The position numbers and the translations under genes are program-made. From assembly GCA_017470345.1 (NCBI GenBank), contig JAFUEP010000014.1, forward strand, positions 1 through 58,923: a stretch of 58,923 bases of DNA. Reading direction: 5' to 3'. The notes beneath the pieces were generated by a model. It was not told the DNA's origin and did no database searches. It was given only the letters and a program-made list of their open reading frames with translations. Positions 1-9,144 of this stretch are shown one piece after another; positions within the stretch are counted from its first letter, which is position 1; every line of letters starts with the position of its first letter. Source of the stretch: Prevotella sp. GTDB lineage: Bacteria; Bacteroidota; Bacteroidia; Bacteroidales; Bacteroidaceae.

Positions 1-120
1 AGATCATTCGACAACTTCATCGTCAATATGCTTGGAGCCTTAGCTGCGTATTGTTTCTTTCCAAAGAAACCAAGCATCGCTTGCGAAAGAGCCATAGACA
101 CTCAACTCACACTATTCTGA
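1..120 (+). CDS. C-terminal end of an IS transposase (partial)
   Basis: An open frame enters from the left edge and stops with TGA at 118-120. Its 39 residues include NFIVNMLGALAAYCFFPKKP, which resembles the C-terminal end of DDE transposases of Bacteroidota insertion sequences (IS982-like is my best guess, from memory). The A+T-rich bases after the stop, about 121-140, could hold the right terminal repeat of the element, but the left end is outside the window, so this cannot be confirmed. The position suggests the element inserted into the regulator gene that follows. Confidence 0.45.
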   Translation, partial: RSFDNFIVNMLGALAAYCFFPKKPSIACERAIDTQLTLF

Positions 121-147
121 ATTCGTCGAACTCACGTTAAACAAAAG

Positions 148-606
148 TTGCTTTACAAAGAACTTGAAGAATTAAAACTGGAGACAATCACTCAGAAAAA
201 CAGAATCAGCGAACTGAACTCAAATGGAACTACACTGGAGTGGATTGAAAATTCCAAGAAGTTTGCAGAGACGCCTATATTCAAGAGGATTATGTATGCA
301 GCAAATCATCCATTAGAGCCCGTTCGGGAAAGTGAGTGGCAGGAACTTTCTATTGCGTTCTCTACTCATTTTCCTGCGCTTTACCATGATATCACTCACC
401 AGTTGGAGAAAACCGGACAACTTAAGTTTAAGGTATGCATCCTGACGGCAATGGGGCTGCGAAATGGTGAGCAAGCTTGTTTGTTAGACAAATCGAAACA
501 AACAATTACTAATACCATGTCGGCATTAAACAAGATGCTATTCGGCAACAGCTCGTCTAGGACTTTATTCAAAAATCTCGTGGAAAAATATAACATTTTC
601 CTATAA
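148..606 (+). pseudogene. 5'-truncated HTH transcriptional regulator
   Basis: The frame is open from 121 to 606, but the first usable start is TTG at 148 and no ATG lies near it. Residues 1-35 are charged and look like the end of a coiled coil. Residues 95-152 form a LuxR-like helix-turn-helix with the order LKFKVCILTAMGL ... SKQTITNTMSALNKMLFG. This layout matches the C-terminal half of Bacteroidota regulators that carry TPR repeats, a membrane segment, a coiled coil and an HTH; that N-terminal part is missing here. The transposase remnant just upstream is in the same frame, so an insertion probably removed the 5' end. It is a paralogue of the protein at 3450-3812. Expression of the remnant is doubtful. 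Confidence 0.55.
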
Positions 607-732
607 ATTCTTCTCATTTTTATTTCTTTGTCTTTATCCGCTTATTCATTGGGAAATGCCCTTATACAAATGGTATTAACGTTTTTTTAGTTTTTGTCGG
701 TTTACTATTTTGTACTTTTCAACCGAAAATCT

Positions 733-764
733 TTTGTCTGCAAAAGAGGAAAATTATACTTTTG
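733..764 (+). promoter_or_regulatory. Bacteroidota-type promoter for the DUF3244 gene
   Basis: TTTG at 733-736 is followed after 20 bases by TACTTTTG at 757-764. This matches the primary sigma factor consensus of the phylum (TTTG, 19-21 bases, TAnnTTTG). The start codon lies 30 bases downstream. Confidence 0.75.
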
Positions 765-794
765 CACTGCTTATGAACTAAATAAACATTGATT

Positions 795-1160
795 ATGAAA
801 AAGAAAATATTATTTTGTTTTTTGATTATGACTGCACTGTCATTTTCTGCTGTAAATGCAATAAACCCAATCTTATTGCAAGTGGGGATTATTGATCCGG
901 AAACTACTCAGGACAACCCGCAACGTGCACCTATTGCCCGCCCAGGTATCAATCTGGCTGGTCACACACTCTACTTTAATAATGTAGGGAACGACTTAGT
1001 ATTAGTGCTTCTTGATGAGGAAGGTGAGGAAACTTACACGACCTTAGTTCTTACAGGCACTACCACTGTTGTTCTTCCTTCGTCGCTCTCTGGTGACTAT
1101 CAGCTACAGCTCTATTCGGCCGTCAGCATTTATTACTTCTACGCTGATGTAACACTCTAA
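795..1160 (+). CDS. DUF3244-family secreted protein
   Basis: A 121-residue protein starting at ATG 795; the in-frame TTG at 789 is less likely. Residues 1-20 form a signal peptide (KKK, then a hydrophobic stretch ending SAVNA). The rest is a small beta-sandwich-like domain with alternating strands around HTLYFNNVGNDLVLVLLDEEGEE and a closing LSGDYQLQLYS segment, the pattern of Bacteroidota DUF3244 proteins. These are short exported proteins of unknown role, often found near regulators or in variable islands. It has its own promoter at 733-764. No catalytic residues are evident. Confidence 0.7.
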   Translation: MKKKILFCFLIMTALSFSAVNAINPILLQVGIIDPETTQDNPQRAPIARPGINLAGHTLYFNNVGNDLVLVLLDEEGEETYTTLVLTGTTTVVLPSSLSGDYQLQLYSAVSIYYFYADVTL

Positions 1161-1167
1161 TTCTGAC

Positions 1168-1250
1168 AATTGCTTGTGCCCAGCCAACATTTTGCTGCTT
1201 AGCAGTGGTAAACGTATGCTTATCGAAAGATAGCTTTCACACAAGCAATT
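1168..1250. other. Possible structured RNA or operator between two genes
   Basis: An 11-base perfect inverted repeat (AATTGCTTGTG at 1168-1178, CACAAGCAATT at 1240-1250) encloses a small hairpin CTGC-TTA-GCAG and a second hairpin with a GAAA tetraloop (TATC-GAAA-GATA). Together they could fold as a three-way junction. No T-run follows, so it is not an ordinary terminator. Nothing else is visible in 1161-1338. Confidence 0.35.
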
Positions 1251-1338
1251 TGAGACGGATTAAGTCAAATTAATGACGAGGATTTTGAAGCTCCGTACTT
1301 AGCAAAGGCTCTATTATTAACATCCGATACTTAAGTGT

Positions 1339-3432
1339 ATGATGAATCAAGTTATTCTTAATGGCAGTCTGCCATTTGGTTCCCAGGTGTCAGATACAGA
1401 CACAATCTATGTGATCATGAATGATTTTACTATCAGTGAGAGTGTTACTGTCGGCGAAAACAGCATCCTTCGGTTTAATGGCGGTTCTCTTAGTGGATGT
1501 ACGGCAGGAAGCGAAATCCAGGGCAATAACATACGAATTGAGAGTCCACTTGTTAAAATCTTCAACGGGATCTCTTTCAAAGGAGATTTCCTTAATGGTC
1601 AAATCTTTGAGATAGAATGGTTTGTCGACACTTTCGAAACATCTTTTCTCGCAGGCACGACCAAAGATGCTCACGACGAACTGCAGTCTGCACTGAACAG
1701 CGGTGTAAAGATCATGCGTTTCAACAACGAACGCTATTATCCGATATGTAGTACCATCACGGTCAATGGCGATCTAGACATCATTGGCTGGACCAGGTAT
1801 TTGGATAGTACTTATAAGTTTAAGCAGCCTTGCATTTACAGTTTATGTGTAGCGACGCTGTTTGAATACAACTTCATATCAATCAGTCACCTTCCAAAGA
1901 CGCGTCTCGACATCAACGGTTTGAATTTCTATTGTGCGACGAGCAATGCTAGCCAGAACGGCAACAATGCAAGAACCGGCAATGTTGATACCCCTATTGT
2001 CAGAATAAACAATATGGGGACGGAAACGCTATGGGGGCTTCATGTTGACGTGAACATTACCTCAGTGAACAATGAGACTACGAAACAGCCGAACTGGACC
2101 GGACTTGAGATAAACGGAGTCTCAGGCTCTATTACATTCATAGAAATACATGGCTATGTTTCTTCGGTCTACAGGGCTTACAAAATCAACGCAGGAGCGC
2201 ATTGGGTCTCTGACACCAAGATTTTCGGAAACAGCATGTGTGTTCTTGGCGGTGTGTTTAACGGCGGCCATCCGGTAAGGAACTACGGCTCACATCAGCC
2301 ATTGGGTGTATTCTCCGAAGAGTTCAACGGTGAAAGCTATTTCAAGGCCAGACAGTTTGAAAACTATGGCTATGTATGGGATGTTGGTGAGTATAATACA
2401 GAAACACAAGGCTGGTCTTGCTGTTATATTGCATCCCCCTTAGACGAAGGAAAGGGCTTCACCTATGATGACAGCCAGCAGAAGTTTGGACCGGTTGGGG
2501 TGGAAATGCCCACTGACGTATTCTATCCCAACCTGCTTGCCGACGCTTATAAATACCGTAATGGACTGACTGATATAACTGTGAATACTGTTGTATCCCA
2601 TAAAGTGGGCGGCGTTGACGTTTTCGACAACCTGCCATTCAAACGCTATGAGTTCCCTGCCCATCTGATGCGCTCCGACAATCTAGCCTACCATGCAGCA
2701 TTCCATAGCGATGCCAGCTTTGCATGGCTTGGCAATAACAATATCAAGTATAAGTATAAGACAACCATCGTATTTAGCGGGCAGACCATGCGCCTTGCCT
2801 CACAAGACAATCCGCCTCTATATCTTGCTCCGATTCTTGCCGTAACGGGAAATAACACGATTAACGGATTTGAGGTCGTCGTGAACTACAAGGATGAGAA
2901 TGGCGTGTTATTGAAGACCCTGCCGTTTCACTTCTCCAGTGCTGACGAGGGCGACTGTCTGAGTTCTCCATTCCGATTCGGCAAATATGTCAAAATACGC
3001 AATATCTTCTTGGATGGCAGGACATCCAATAACAGCACGACAGAAATCATATACACAGAGCATCTCGAGAATCAAGCACTCGTCCGGCGGCCAGTATTCT
3101 TTATTCCCAACTATCATGCTGACAAAATCATAAGAGCAGGAGGTGACAATGGCATGGTAGCGATGACTGAATATGACGTCGGTGAAACCTATTATCACAC
3201 TTCGAGAGGACAACTCTGGTGGAATGGAAGCAAATGGACAGAATATGACGGTGCCAATGCCAGTGTGCGTCGCAGCGGCACCTTTGCCCAGCGTCCAACA
3301 ACAGGCATTTATGTTGGGTTCAGATATTTCTGTACTTCTGGTGCCAGCGTACAGGGCACGGCCATGACCAACATTGAGATTTTCTATACAGGGGCGTCGT
3401 GGGTTGACGCATTAGGAAGAACTGTTTCATAG
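1339..3432 (+). CDS. Phage-tail-fibre-like beta-helix protein
   Basis: A 697-residue protein (696 if started at the second ATG, 1342) with no signal peptide. The first ~100 residues contain the pattern IYVIMNDFTISESVTVGENS ... LRFNGGSLSG ... GISFKGDFLNGQIFEIEWF, which is typical of the N-terminal beta-helix of Bacteroidales phage tail fibres and receptor-binding proteins. The middle is rich in Asn, Gly and Thr, consistent with a right-handed beta-helix. The last ~60 residues (GETYYHTSRGQLWWNGSKW, then GTFAQRPTTGIYVGFRYF) resemble the repeated tip domains of such fibres. No other phage structural genes are in the window, so it is either a prophage remnant or domesticated. GC is well below the later part of the window. 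Confidence 0.6.
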   Translation: MMNQVILNGSLPFGSQVSDTDTIYVIMNDFTISESVTVGENSILRFNGGSLSGCTAGSEIQGNNIRIESPLVKIFNGISFKGDFLNGQIFEIEWFVDTFETSFLAGTTKDAHDELQSALNSGVKIMRFNNERYYPICSTITVNGDLDIIGWTRYLDSTYKFKQPCIYSLCVATLFEYNFISISHLPKTRLDINGLNFYCATSNASQNGNNARTGNVDTPIVRINNMGTETLWGLHVDVNITSVNNETTKQPNWTGLEINGVSGSITFIEIHGYVSSVYRAYKINAGAHWVSDTKIFGNSMCVLGGVFNGGHPVRNYGSHQPLGVFSEEFNGESYFKARQFENYGYVWDVGEYNTETQGWSCCYIASPLDEGKGFTYDDSQQKFGPVGVEMPTDVFYPNLLADAYKYRNGLTDITVNTVVSHKVGGVDVFDNLPFKRYEFPAHLMRSDNLAYHAAFHSDASFAWLGNNNIKYKYKTTIVFSGQTMRLASQDNPPLYLAPILAVTGNNTINGFEVVVNYKDENGVLLKTLPFHFSSADEGDCLSSPFRFGKYVKIRNIFLDGRTSNNSTTEIIYTEHLENQALVRRPVFFIPNYHADKIIRAGGDNGMVAMTEYDVGETYYHTSRGQLWWNGSKWTEYDGANASVRRSGTFAQRPTTGIYVGFRYFCTSGASVQGTAMTNIEIFYTGASWVDALGRTVS

Positions 3433-3449
3433 CTATCAGAATAACACAC

Positions 3450-3812
3450 ATGGAGCAAACGACATCCACAAAACTGGAAAGGCTGACAACTGAGAATTTC
3501 TATCACAAACTGATGCTGAGCGAAGGCTGTGCCCCCATAAAGATGACCGACGAGGACTGGACGCGACTTGGGAAGTGCATCGACGACATATACGACCACT
3601 TCACCTGTCGGCTGCTGGCAATAGCCAGACTGTCGGGCAGGGAGCTGAAGATCTGCTATATGGTCAAGCTGAACGTCCCACCTGTAAACATGTCATCGTT
3701 GCTCTATGTGTCAAAGGCGGCCATCACACTGGCGCGCCGCCGACTGCATAAGAAGCTGACAGGCAAAGAGGGCACGGCATCACAGTTCGATGAGTTGATA
3801 CGCAACTTTTAA
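3450..3812 (+). CDS. Small LuxR-like HTH protein
   Basis: A 120-residue protein starting 17 bases after the tail-fibre-like gene, so probably cotranscribed. Residues 1-65 are helical with a W-x2-L-x3-I pattern. Residues 66-120 (ELKICYMVKLNV ... VSKAAITLARRRLHKKLTGK ... FDELIRNF) form the helix-turn-helix seen at the C terminus of Bacteroidota TPR/HTH regulators. It aligns over nearly its whole length with the last ~115 residues of the truncated regulator at 148-606, but has an intact ATG start. It lacks the usual TPR repeats and membrane segment, so it would be a free DNA-binding protein. Target unknown. Confidence 0.6.
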   Translation: MEQTTSTKLERLTTENFYHKLMLSEGCAPIKMTDEDWTRLGKCIDDIYDHFTCRLLAIARLSGRELKICYMVKLNVPPVNMSSLLYVSKAAITLARRRLHKKLTGKEGTASQFDELIRNF

Positions 3813-3887
3813 TCGGTATTCTTCTGACAAAAAGAGGACTCCCCTATCCATCGGATATCAGTATAGAAATCGCGAAAGACAAGAGAA

Positions 3888-3936
3888 TGGTTTACAAATG
3901 GTTTACTTCTAATCATGGTAAACCATTTGTAAACCA
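3888..3936. repeat. 19-bp perfect inverted repeat upstream of the CotH gene
   Basis: TGGTTTACAAATGGTTTAC at 3888-3906 is repeated in reverse complement at 3918-3936 with 11 bases between. Each arm itself holds two copies of GGTTTAC, so four copies of one heptamer are arranged symmetrically. No T-run follows on either strand, which favours an operator over a terminator. Confidence 0.7.
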
Positions 3937-3999
3937 CAAGATAAACATCATTCCTAAATTTTTTCGAAATTTGTAGGTTAGAAAAAATCTTTTGAAGGA

Positions 4000-5802
4000 A
4001 TGAGGAAAATGAAATCAAAGATAGTGGTGATAGTAGTATTGATTGTAGGACTCTGGTACTGGAAAAGTCCCATAAAAGCTCAGACCACCACTTTTGACAA
4101 AGCTATTGCCGCTGCCGGTCTCGACAATGTGACTCGCGATTATAGCGATTCAGACATCATCGAAGTGGAGGAACCCCTTTGCGCCTACGCCAACATAACT
4201 GGCCTTGACACGATGCCGCAGGCAAAGGGTTATCCTCAGAACGCGTGGATGGACGTCTATCTGGGCAATGGATGCTTTTTTCGCAAGCGGGCCATTATCG
4301 ATGCTCAGGGCAACAGTTCACTGGCTTTTGAAAAGAAGAACTTCAAGGTCGACTTCTGTGACGACGAGTGGGCGGGTGAGGTGACCCCTAAAATATCCTT
4401 TGGAGACTGGGTGAAGCAGGACTCATATCACTTCAAAGCCTATTACACCGACTATCTGCGCGGTGCCGGCACCGTTGCATTAGATCTTTATGACCAGATA
4501 GCACAGAGTTCCGGACGCCCCTGGACGCGCGCCCTCGACCATATAGCCAAGCCGAAAGCCGACGCCCGCTGCTATCCCCTCGGTTTCCCTTGCATCGTCT
4601 ACCTGAACGGCGAATTCTATGGCATCTTCGCCTGGCAACTGAAGAAACACCGTGACAACATGAATCAAAAAAGGGATGTTGCCACACATATACATCTTGA
4701 CGGCACGTTAAACGATGACACTTTCTGGAAGAGCGACGCTATCGACTGGACGAAATTCGAGGTGCGTAATCCGAAGGAGCTCTACTGCATGGACGGCACG
4801 CTCTATGACGGCGACCATCCGAAAGAACTCATCGACGAAGGTTCACCCTTCTTCTCCGATAACGACCCTGAAGTTAAGTCCCGCAAGGAACTTACGGCCC
4901 AAGTGAAGCACCACATTGAGCGTCTGAACCAGATGAATGCGGTTCTACTGGCTTTGAAACAGCAAGGCAACGTCGACGAGGTGCGTCAGGCATTTGAAGA
5001 ATCCTTCGACGTGACGACACTTGTGGACTATGCCTGCCATCACCACGTAACTGCCAACTTTGACGGCTTCAGCAAGAACTGGCAGTGGTTCACCTACGAC
5101 GGCAAGAAATGGTATGTTACGCCATACGATCTGGACTGCACCTTCGGCAACCATTTCTCGGGTAACTTTGTAAGCGATGCACAATATACCGGAGTCTGCG
5201 ATCGACTGGAAGCCCTATATCCCATAGGCCCCGTCGACTGGCTTGCAAACTACTATCAAGACCAAATAAAACAACGCTATCATGAATTGAGGCAGGAGAG
5301 TATTATTGATGCCGTCAACATATGCAGCCTGCTCAGCGAGTGGTACACCCATGTGGGGGAGGATAACTATGCCCGAGAGTGGGAACGCTGGCCCAACAGC
5401 AAGTGCATCTCTGAGACTATCGCCAACGACGGCTGGCAACAGTCTGACTGGAGCAATTACTGGAATCTTCCCACCTGGAACGACTCTACGGCTTACAATA
5501 CTGGCAACCGCGTCGTTCTGAACTCTATGACATGGGAAGCTACTGCACCCACCATCGGTGTGAAGCCCTGGGCCCAACTAGGCTACACCGACAGTCTGGA
5601 GCGCTTCATGACATGGATCGACAAAAGAATCGCCCTGCTCGATAAGCACTTCGATTACAACGGATTAACTACCGTCATGAGCCATTCCGAGAACGACAGT
5701 TCTAAGACTGGCAAAAACGTCTATACACTTTCGGGCCAGCGCCTGAGCAAACCACGTAATGGCTTGAATATTGTGGATGGTAAAAAGATCTGGATGAGAT
5801 AG
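4000..5802 (+). CDS. CotH-family secreted protein with C-terminal sorting-like tail
   Basis: A 600-residue protein with an N-terminal signal or anchor (residues 5-27, ending near PIKAQ). Residues ~80-440 match the CotH kinase-like fold: AIIDAQGNSSLAFEKKNFKV, then PLGFPCIVYLNGEFYGIFAW, later WYVTPYDLDCTFGNHF. CotH of Bacillus is an atypical protein kinase; the substrate of the bacteroidotal proteins is not known. Residues ~490-530 (WNDSTAYNTGNRVVLNSMTW) resemble a small CBM5/12-like chitin-binding repeat. The last 25 residues (LSGQRLSKP ... GKKIWMR) are the tail shared by six proteins in this window. A second CotH protein is encoded at 32896-34779. Confidence 0.75.
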   Translation: MRKMKSKIVVIVVLIVGLWYWKSPIKAQTTTFDKAIAAAGLDNVTRDYSDSDIIEVEEPLCAYANITGLDTMPQAKGYPQNAWMDVYLGNGCFFRKRAIIDAQGNSSLAFEKKNFKVDFCDDEWAGEVTPKISFGDWVKQDSYHFKAYYTDYLRGAGTVALDLYDQIAQSSGRPWTRALDHIAKPKADARCYPLGFPCIVYLNGEFYGIFAWQLKKHRDNMNQKRDVATHIHLDGTLNDDTFWKSDAIDWTKFEVRNPKELYCMDGTLYDGDHPKELIDEGSPFFSDNDPEVKSRKELTAQVKHHIERLNQMNAVLLALKQQGNVDEVRQAFEESFDVTTLVDYACHHHVTANFDGFSKNWQWFTYDGKKWYVTPYDLDCTFGNHFSGNFVSDAQYTGVCDRLEALYPIGPVDWLANYYQDQIKQRYHELRQESIIDAVNICSLLSEWYTHVGEDNYAREWERWPNSKCISETIANDGWQQSDWSNYWNLPTWNDSTAYNTGNRVVLNSMTWEATAPTIGVKPWAQLGYTDSLERFMTWIDKRIALLDKHFDYNGLTTVMSHSENDSSKTGKNVYTLSGQRLSKPRNGLNIVDGKKIWMR

Positions 5803-5832
5803 GGCTGACTCGAAGGAACCTATTAGTCAGAC

Positions 5833-5858
5833 ACCTTATTCCTGTATAGAAATAAGGT
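5833..5858 (+). terminator. Weak hairpin after the CotH gene
   Basis: ACCTTATT at 5833-5840 pairs with AATAAGGT at 5851-5858 around a 10-base loop. The bases after it are A/T-rich (ATATATACTTTTT) rather than a clean T-run, so termination is only possible. Confidence 0.35.
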
Positions 5859-5903
5859 ATATATACTTTTTGTGGCGATTTATACTTTTTTTTGTGGAAA
5901 CAA

Positions 5904-5934
5904 TTTGTATTGTCAGAAAAAAAGCGTATTTTTG
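5904..5934 (+). promoter_or_regulatory. Promoter of the LRR protein gene
   Basis: TTTG at 5904-5907, 19 bases, then TATTTTTG at 5927-5934. This is a full match to the Bacteroidota promoter consensus, and the start codon is 56 bases downstream. Confidence 0.75.
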
Positions 5935-5990
5935 CAATTGGATATATCTCGTATTAAGACAAACGACGTGAATCATAAAATGTATATATT

Positions 5991-8048
5991 ATGAAAACAA
6001 GGCTCATAATGTTAATCATGGCGCTGGGGCTGTTTGCGACCGGTGTTTCTGCAGATAACTATGTGAAGGTGGGCGACTTGTGGTATCAAACGTTCGACGA
6101 CTTTTATCGCAGCCAGGCTTGGGTCATTGCCCCAAAAGACAACAGCACATACTCTGGAGACATCGTGATACCGGACGCTATTGAGGTTGAAGGGAATTAT
6201 CAATCTTACTATTACAGTGTTACGGGCATCCTCGGTCAAGCATTTCAGGGCTGTAGCGACCTGACCGTTCATCTCCCCAAGACCATCAAGAGCATCACTC
6301 CTAATGTCTTCCAAGGATGCTCAGGCGTCACCCTGGTGATTGATGACCTTCATTATTTGTTTAGTCTGGCTGCTCACTATACTCGAACAGTTACAGGACA
6401 TTCAGAAATCGTCCCGTCTGAAGAGAAGCTCATGGAAGGGGTGGAATGGCTGGAAATGGATGGGCAGCGGCTAACCTCGATTGAGATTCCTGATGACATC
6501 GCTATCGTCGGCGACGCCTTAAGAGGTTACGATAAGCTCGTTTCTCTCACCTTGCCGGCATCTTTAAGATCTTTCAGCGGCTATGCTTGCTTCCAGGGAT
6601 GTCAAAACCTTACCTCCATATATATGAAGCAAGAGGCGCCTATCCCCATTCCTTATCATACGTTTGAAGACATCAGCCCGACGTGTGTGCTGTATGTTCC
6701 AAAAGGAACGAAAGACGACTATATGGAAATGGGCTGGAACGAAGAAGTCTTTGGAGGTGGTGTCATGGAGACCGACCAGGCCCCTGTGGTTACAGGAGTC
6801 GGCATTGTCAAAAAGAATTTCCCCGATGCAAATCTCCGCAAACACCTACGCTCTTTGGTAGCAGGCATGGACAACATTTTCACAGAGGATGAAATCGCCT
6901 CGATCACCGAAATCAATTGTGGACAAAAGGGCATTGAGTCGTTGGAAGGGATAAATCTCTTCACTAACCTGAGCACACTGGACTGTTCCGGCAACATGCT
7001 GGTAGAGCTGGATCTAAAGGCGATGTCTTCACTCACCAGCCTGAACTGCAACTCATGCCAATTGACCTTGATTGATCTCTCCAAGTTTCCCAACTTGCAG
7101 CAATTGCGGTGTGGCGGCAATAAACTGACGTCACTCGACGTCTCATGCTGTCCACTCCTGAAACGGTTGCACTGCCACAGCAACCAACTGACTGAGTTGG
7201 ATCTCTCCGCACTTAGCAACCTTTGGGAATTATACTGCTATTCCAACGCCATAACGTCGCTCGACCTCACCAAGGCGTCCATGCTGGAATTCTTCTATTG
7301 CTCCGACAATCCTCTGGGGCGTCTTGACCTGACCGAAAACTTGTCGCTCAAAACTTTGGGTGCCAACAACTGTCAGCTGACAGAACTCCTGCTGCCGACC
7401 ACCGACACATTCAAGGAATTAATATGCATGAACAACAAGCTGGAGAGCCTGGATCTTACGCATTTCCCCAAATTGTCAACTTTGAAATGCTCTGACAACT
7501 CCCTGAGGGCTCTTGACCTGACAAACAACACAAAGCTGAAAGTGTTAGAGACCGACAGGTGCCAGCTGACAGAGCTCTTGCTCCCGCAGTCATCCACACT
7601 CGAAAAGTTCTATTGCCAGTGCAACCAACTGGAAAGTCTGAACGTCTCGGGGCTTCAGGTGGTCAGCACAATATACTGCGCCAACAATAAGATCAGCGGT
7701 GAAAAGATGAGCGAGCTCGTTGAGAGTCTGCGATCCTTTGCAGTATTCTTATACGGATCAGGAGATCTCTATCTTATCGATGCAGATGGCGACGGCAACA
7801 CCATCACCAATACACAGCTACAAACCGCCAGGAGTAAGAAATGGAATGTGTGGCAAGGAGACATCGAAACCAACCGATGGTTCTCCATGGTCCCAGAAGA
7901 CGACACCCCCACCGCCATCGAGACTCCGCACCTTGAGGCTGGCGACAGCGGCGACCACGACACCATCTACAACCTCAGCGGCCAACGCCTGCATAGACTA
8001 CAGACAGGCCTGAATATTGTGAATGGGAAAAAAGTCTGGGTGAGATAA
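5991..8048 (+). CDS. Secreted leucine-rich-repeat protein (BspA/internalin-like)
   Basis: 685 residues. Residues 1-21 are a signal peptide ending GVSA. Residues ~25-245 contain BspA-type LRR_5 repeats (VTGILGQAFQGCSDLTVHLP). Residues ~270-320 form an internalin-like cap (FPDANLRKHLRSLV ... INCGQKGIESLEGI). Residues ~320-580 hold about a dozen 21-22-residue repeats of the form L-x-x-L-x-C-x-x-N-x-L-x-x-L-D-L, with Cys at the position before x-x-N in many copies. DADGDGNTITN near residue 607 resembles a calcium-binding loop. The last 25 residues (LSGQRLHRL ... GKKVWVR) form the shared tail. Such proteins usually bind host or dietary surfaces. It is monocistronic with its own promoter. Confidence 0.85.
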   Translation: MKTRLIMLIMALGLFATGVSADNYVKVGDLWYQTFDDFYRSQAWVIAPKDNSTYSGDIVIPDAIEVEGNYQSYYYSVTGILGQAFQGCSDLTVHLPKTIKSITPNVFQGCSGVTLVIDDLHYLFSLAAHYTRTVTGHSEIVPSEEKLMEGVEWLEMDGQRLTSIEIPDDIAIVGDALRGYDKLVSLTLPASLRSFSGYACFQGCQNLTSIYMKQEAPIPIPYHTFEDISPTCVLYVPKGTKDDYMEMGWNEEVFGGGVMETDQAPVVTGVGIVKKNFPDANLRKHLRSLVAGMDNIFTEDEIASITEINCGQKGIESLEGINLFTNLSTLDCSGNMLVELDLKAMSSLTSLNCNSCQLTLIDLSKFPNLQQLRCGGNKLTSLDVSCCPLLKRLHCHSNQLTELDLSALSNLWELYCYSNAITSLDLTKASMLEFFYCSDNPLGRLDLTENLSLKTLGANNCQLTELLLPTTDTFKELICMNNKLESLDLTHFPKLSTLKCSDNSLRALDLTNNTKLKVLETDRCQLTELLLPQSSTLEKFYCQCNQLESLNVSGLQVVSTIYCANNKISGEKMSELVESLRSFAVFLYGSGDLYLIDADGDGNTITNTQLQTARSKKWNVWQGDIETNRWFSMVPEDDTPTAIETPHLEAGDSGDHDTIYNLSGQRLHRLQTGLNIVNGKKVWVR

Positions 8049-8072
8049 CACATTCCACAACCACATGGAAAT

Positions 8073-8116
8073 TTGGGGATTTCGGAGTTCTTTGTATATG
8101 ACTCAGGAATCCCCAA
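8073..8116. terminator. Hairpin between convergent genes
   Basis: TTGGGGATT at 8073-8081 pairs with AATCCCCAA at 8108-8116, and inner GAGT/ACTC extend the stem. It lies between the LRR gene (+) and the kinase gene (-) and could end transcription from the left. The T-run after it is short (TTCGTTTT). Confidence 0.5.
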
Positions 8117-8196
8117 TTCGTTTTGGAGAACATTTGTCACTGATCAACTGAATTTGCAAATATCCTATTGTCACTCGGCATATAATGGAGCTGACG

Positions 8197-9123
8197 TCAC
8201 TTGCTCACAAGCGTGAACTCAAAGCGGAGGCCGCCCTCGGGATTGTTGCGGGCGACAATCGAGCCGCCATGGAGCAGGACGGCATTCTTCACGATGGCGA
8301 GGCCCAGGCCGGTGCCTCCAAGCTGGCGGCTGCGGTCCTTGTCGAGCCGGTAGAATCGCTCGAAGATACGGGGCAGATGCTTCTCCTCCACACCGATTCC
8401 ATTATCACTGAAGACGAACTGCCAGGCCCCATGGACGGGCTGGGCGGAGAGCTCGATGGCGGTGCCCCGGCCGGCATAGTTGATGGCATTGTCGGTCAGG
8501 TTGCGGAAGATGCCGTAGAGCAGCTGCCAGTTGCCCCGGATGCAGATGTCCTGCGGCAGACAGTTGCGGAAGGTCATCTGCCTGTCGGCCAGCGCCAGAG
8601 CCGACTCATCGACGATGTCGGCCACCATGGCCGACACATCGACGCGCTCACGCTTCAGCATCTGCGGCGCATAGTCCATCTGGTTGAGCAGCGAGAGGTC
8701 CTGCAGCAGGGCTGTCAGCCGCCGGGCCTGAGCGTTGGTGCGACGGATGAACTGCAGGCGCGTGGCGTCGCTGATGTCGGGCGTCTCGAGGATGGTGTCG
8801 GTATAGCCGAGGATGCTGGCCACGGGCGTCTTCAGCTCGTGGGCGATGTTCTGGGTCAGCTCGCGGCGCATCTGGCTCTGCCGCTCATGCTGTTCGCGGC
8901 TGATGCGCTGGTCCATGCGGCGGGCATAGCGGAAGAGGAGCCATCCCAGCCCCGCCATGACGACGAGCGAGAAGAGCAGCAGGTGCCAGTCGCTAACCTC
9001 GCCGAACGGCTCGGAGAACTTGCGGTCGTAGTCCTCAAACACAAGAAAGATGACAGCATAGAGGGCAAACACTACCATCACGCTGATCCACATCTTGCGT
9101 CCTTCGGTCATTCTCTTTCCCAT
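8197..9123 (-). CDS. Sensor histidine kinase, PhoR-like
   Basis: 308 residues with two membrane helices (about 11-29 and 48-66) separated by a very short 18-residue periplasmic loop. The HisKA domain carries the phospho-acceptor His95 in QNIAHELKTP. The HATPase domain has the N box NLTDNAINYA, the G1 box DNGIGVEE and the G2 box GGTGLGLAIV. The gene starts 21 bases after the response regulator stops, so they are cotranscribed. The short sensory loop suggests it senses through a partner protein, as PhoR does. The Na/phosphate cotransporter upstream on the same strand, with a PhoU-like domain, makes phosphate a reasonable but unproven signal. Confidence 0.85.
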   Translation of the reverse strand: MGKRMTEGRKMWISVMVVFALYAVIFLVFEDYDRKFSEPFGEVSDWHLLLFSLVVMAGLGWLLFRYARRMDQRISREQHERQSQMRRELTQNIAHELKTPVASILGYTDTILETPDISDATRLQFIRRTNAQARRLTALLQDLSLLNQMDYAPQMLKRERVDVSAMVADIVDESALALADRQMTFRNCLPQDICIRGNWQLLYGIFRNLTDNAINYAGRGTAIELSAQPVHGAWQFVFSDNGIGVEEKHLPRIFERFYRLDKDRSRQLGGTGLGLAIVKNAVLLHGGSIVARNNPEGGLRFEFTLVSK

Positions 9124-9144
9124 GACACGTCCCTCCCCTACTGC

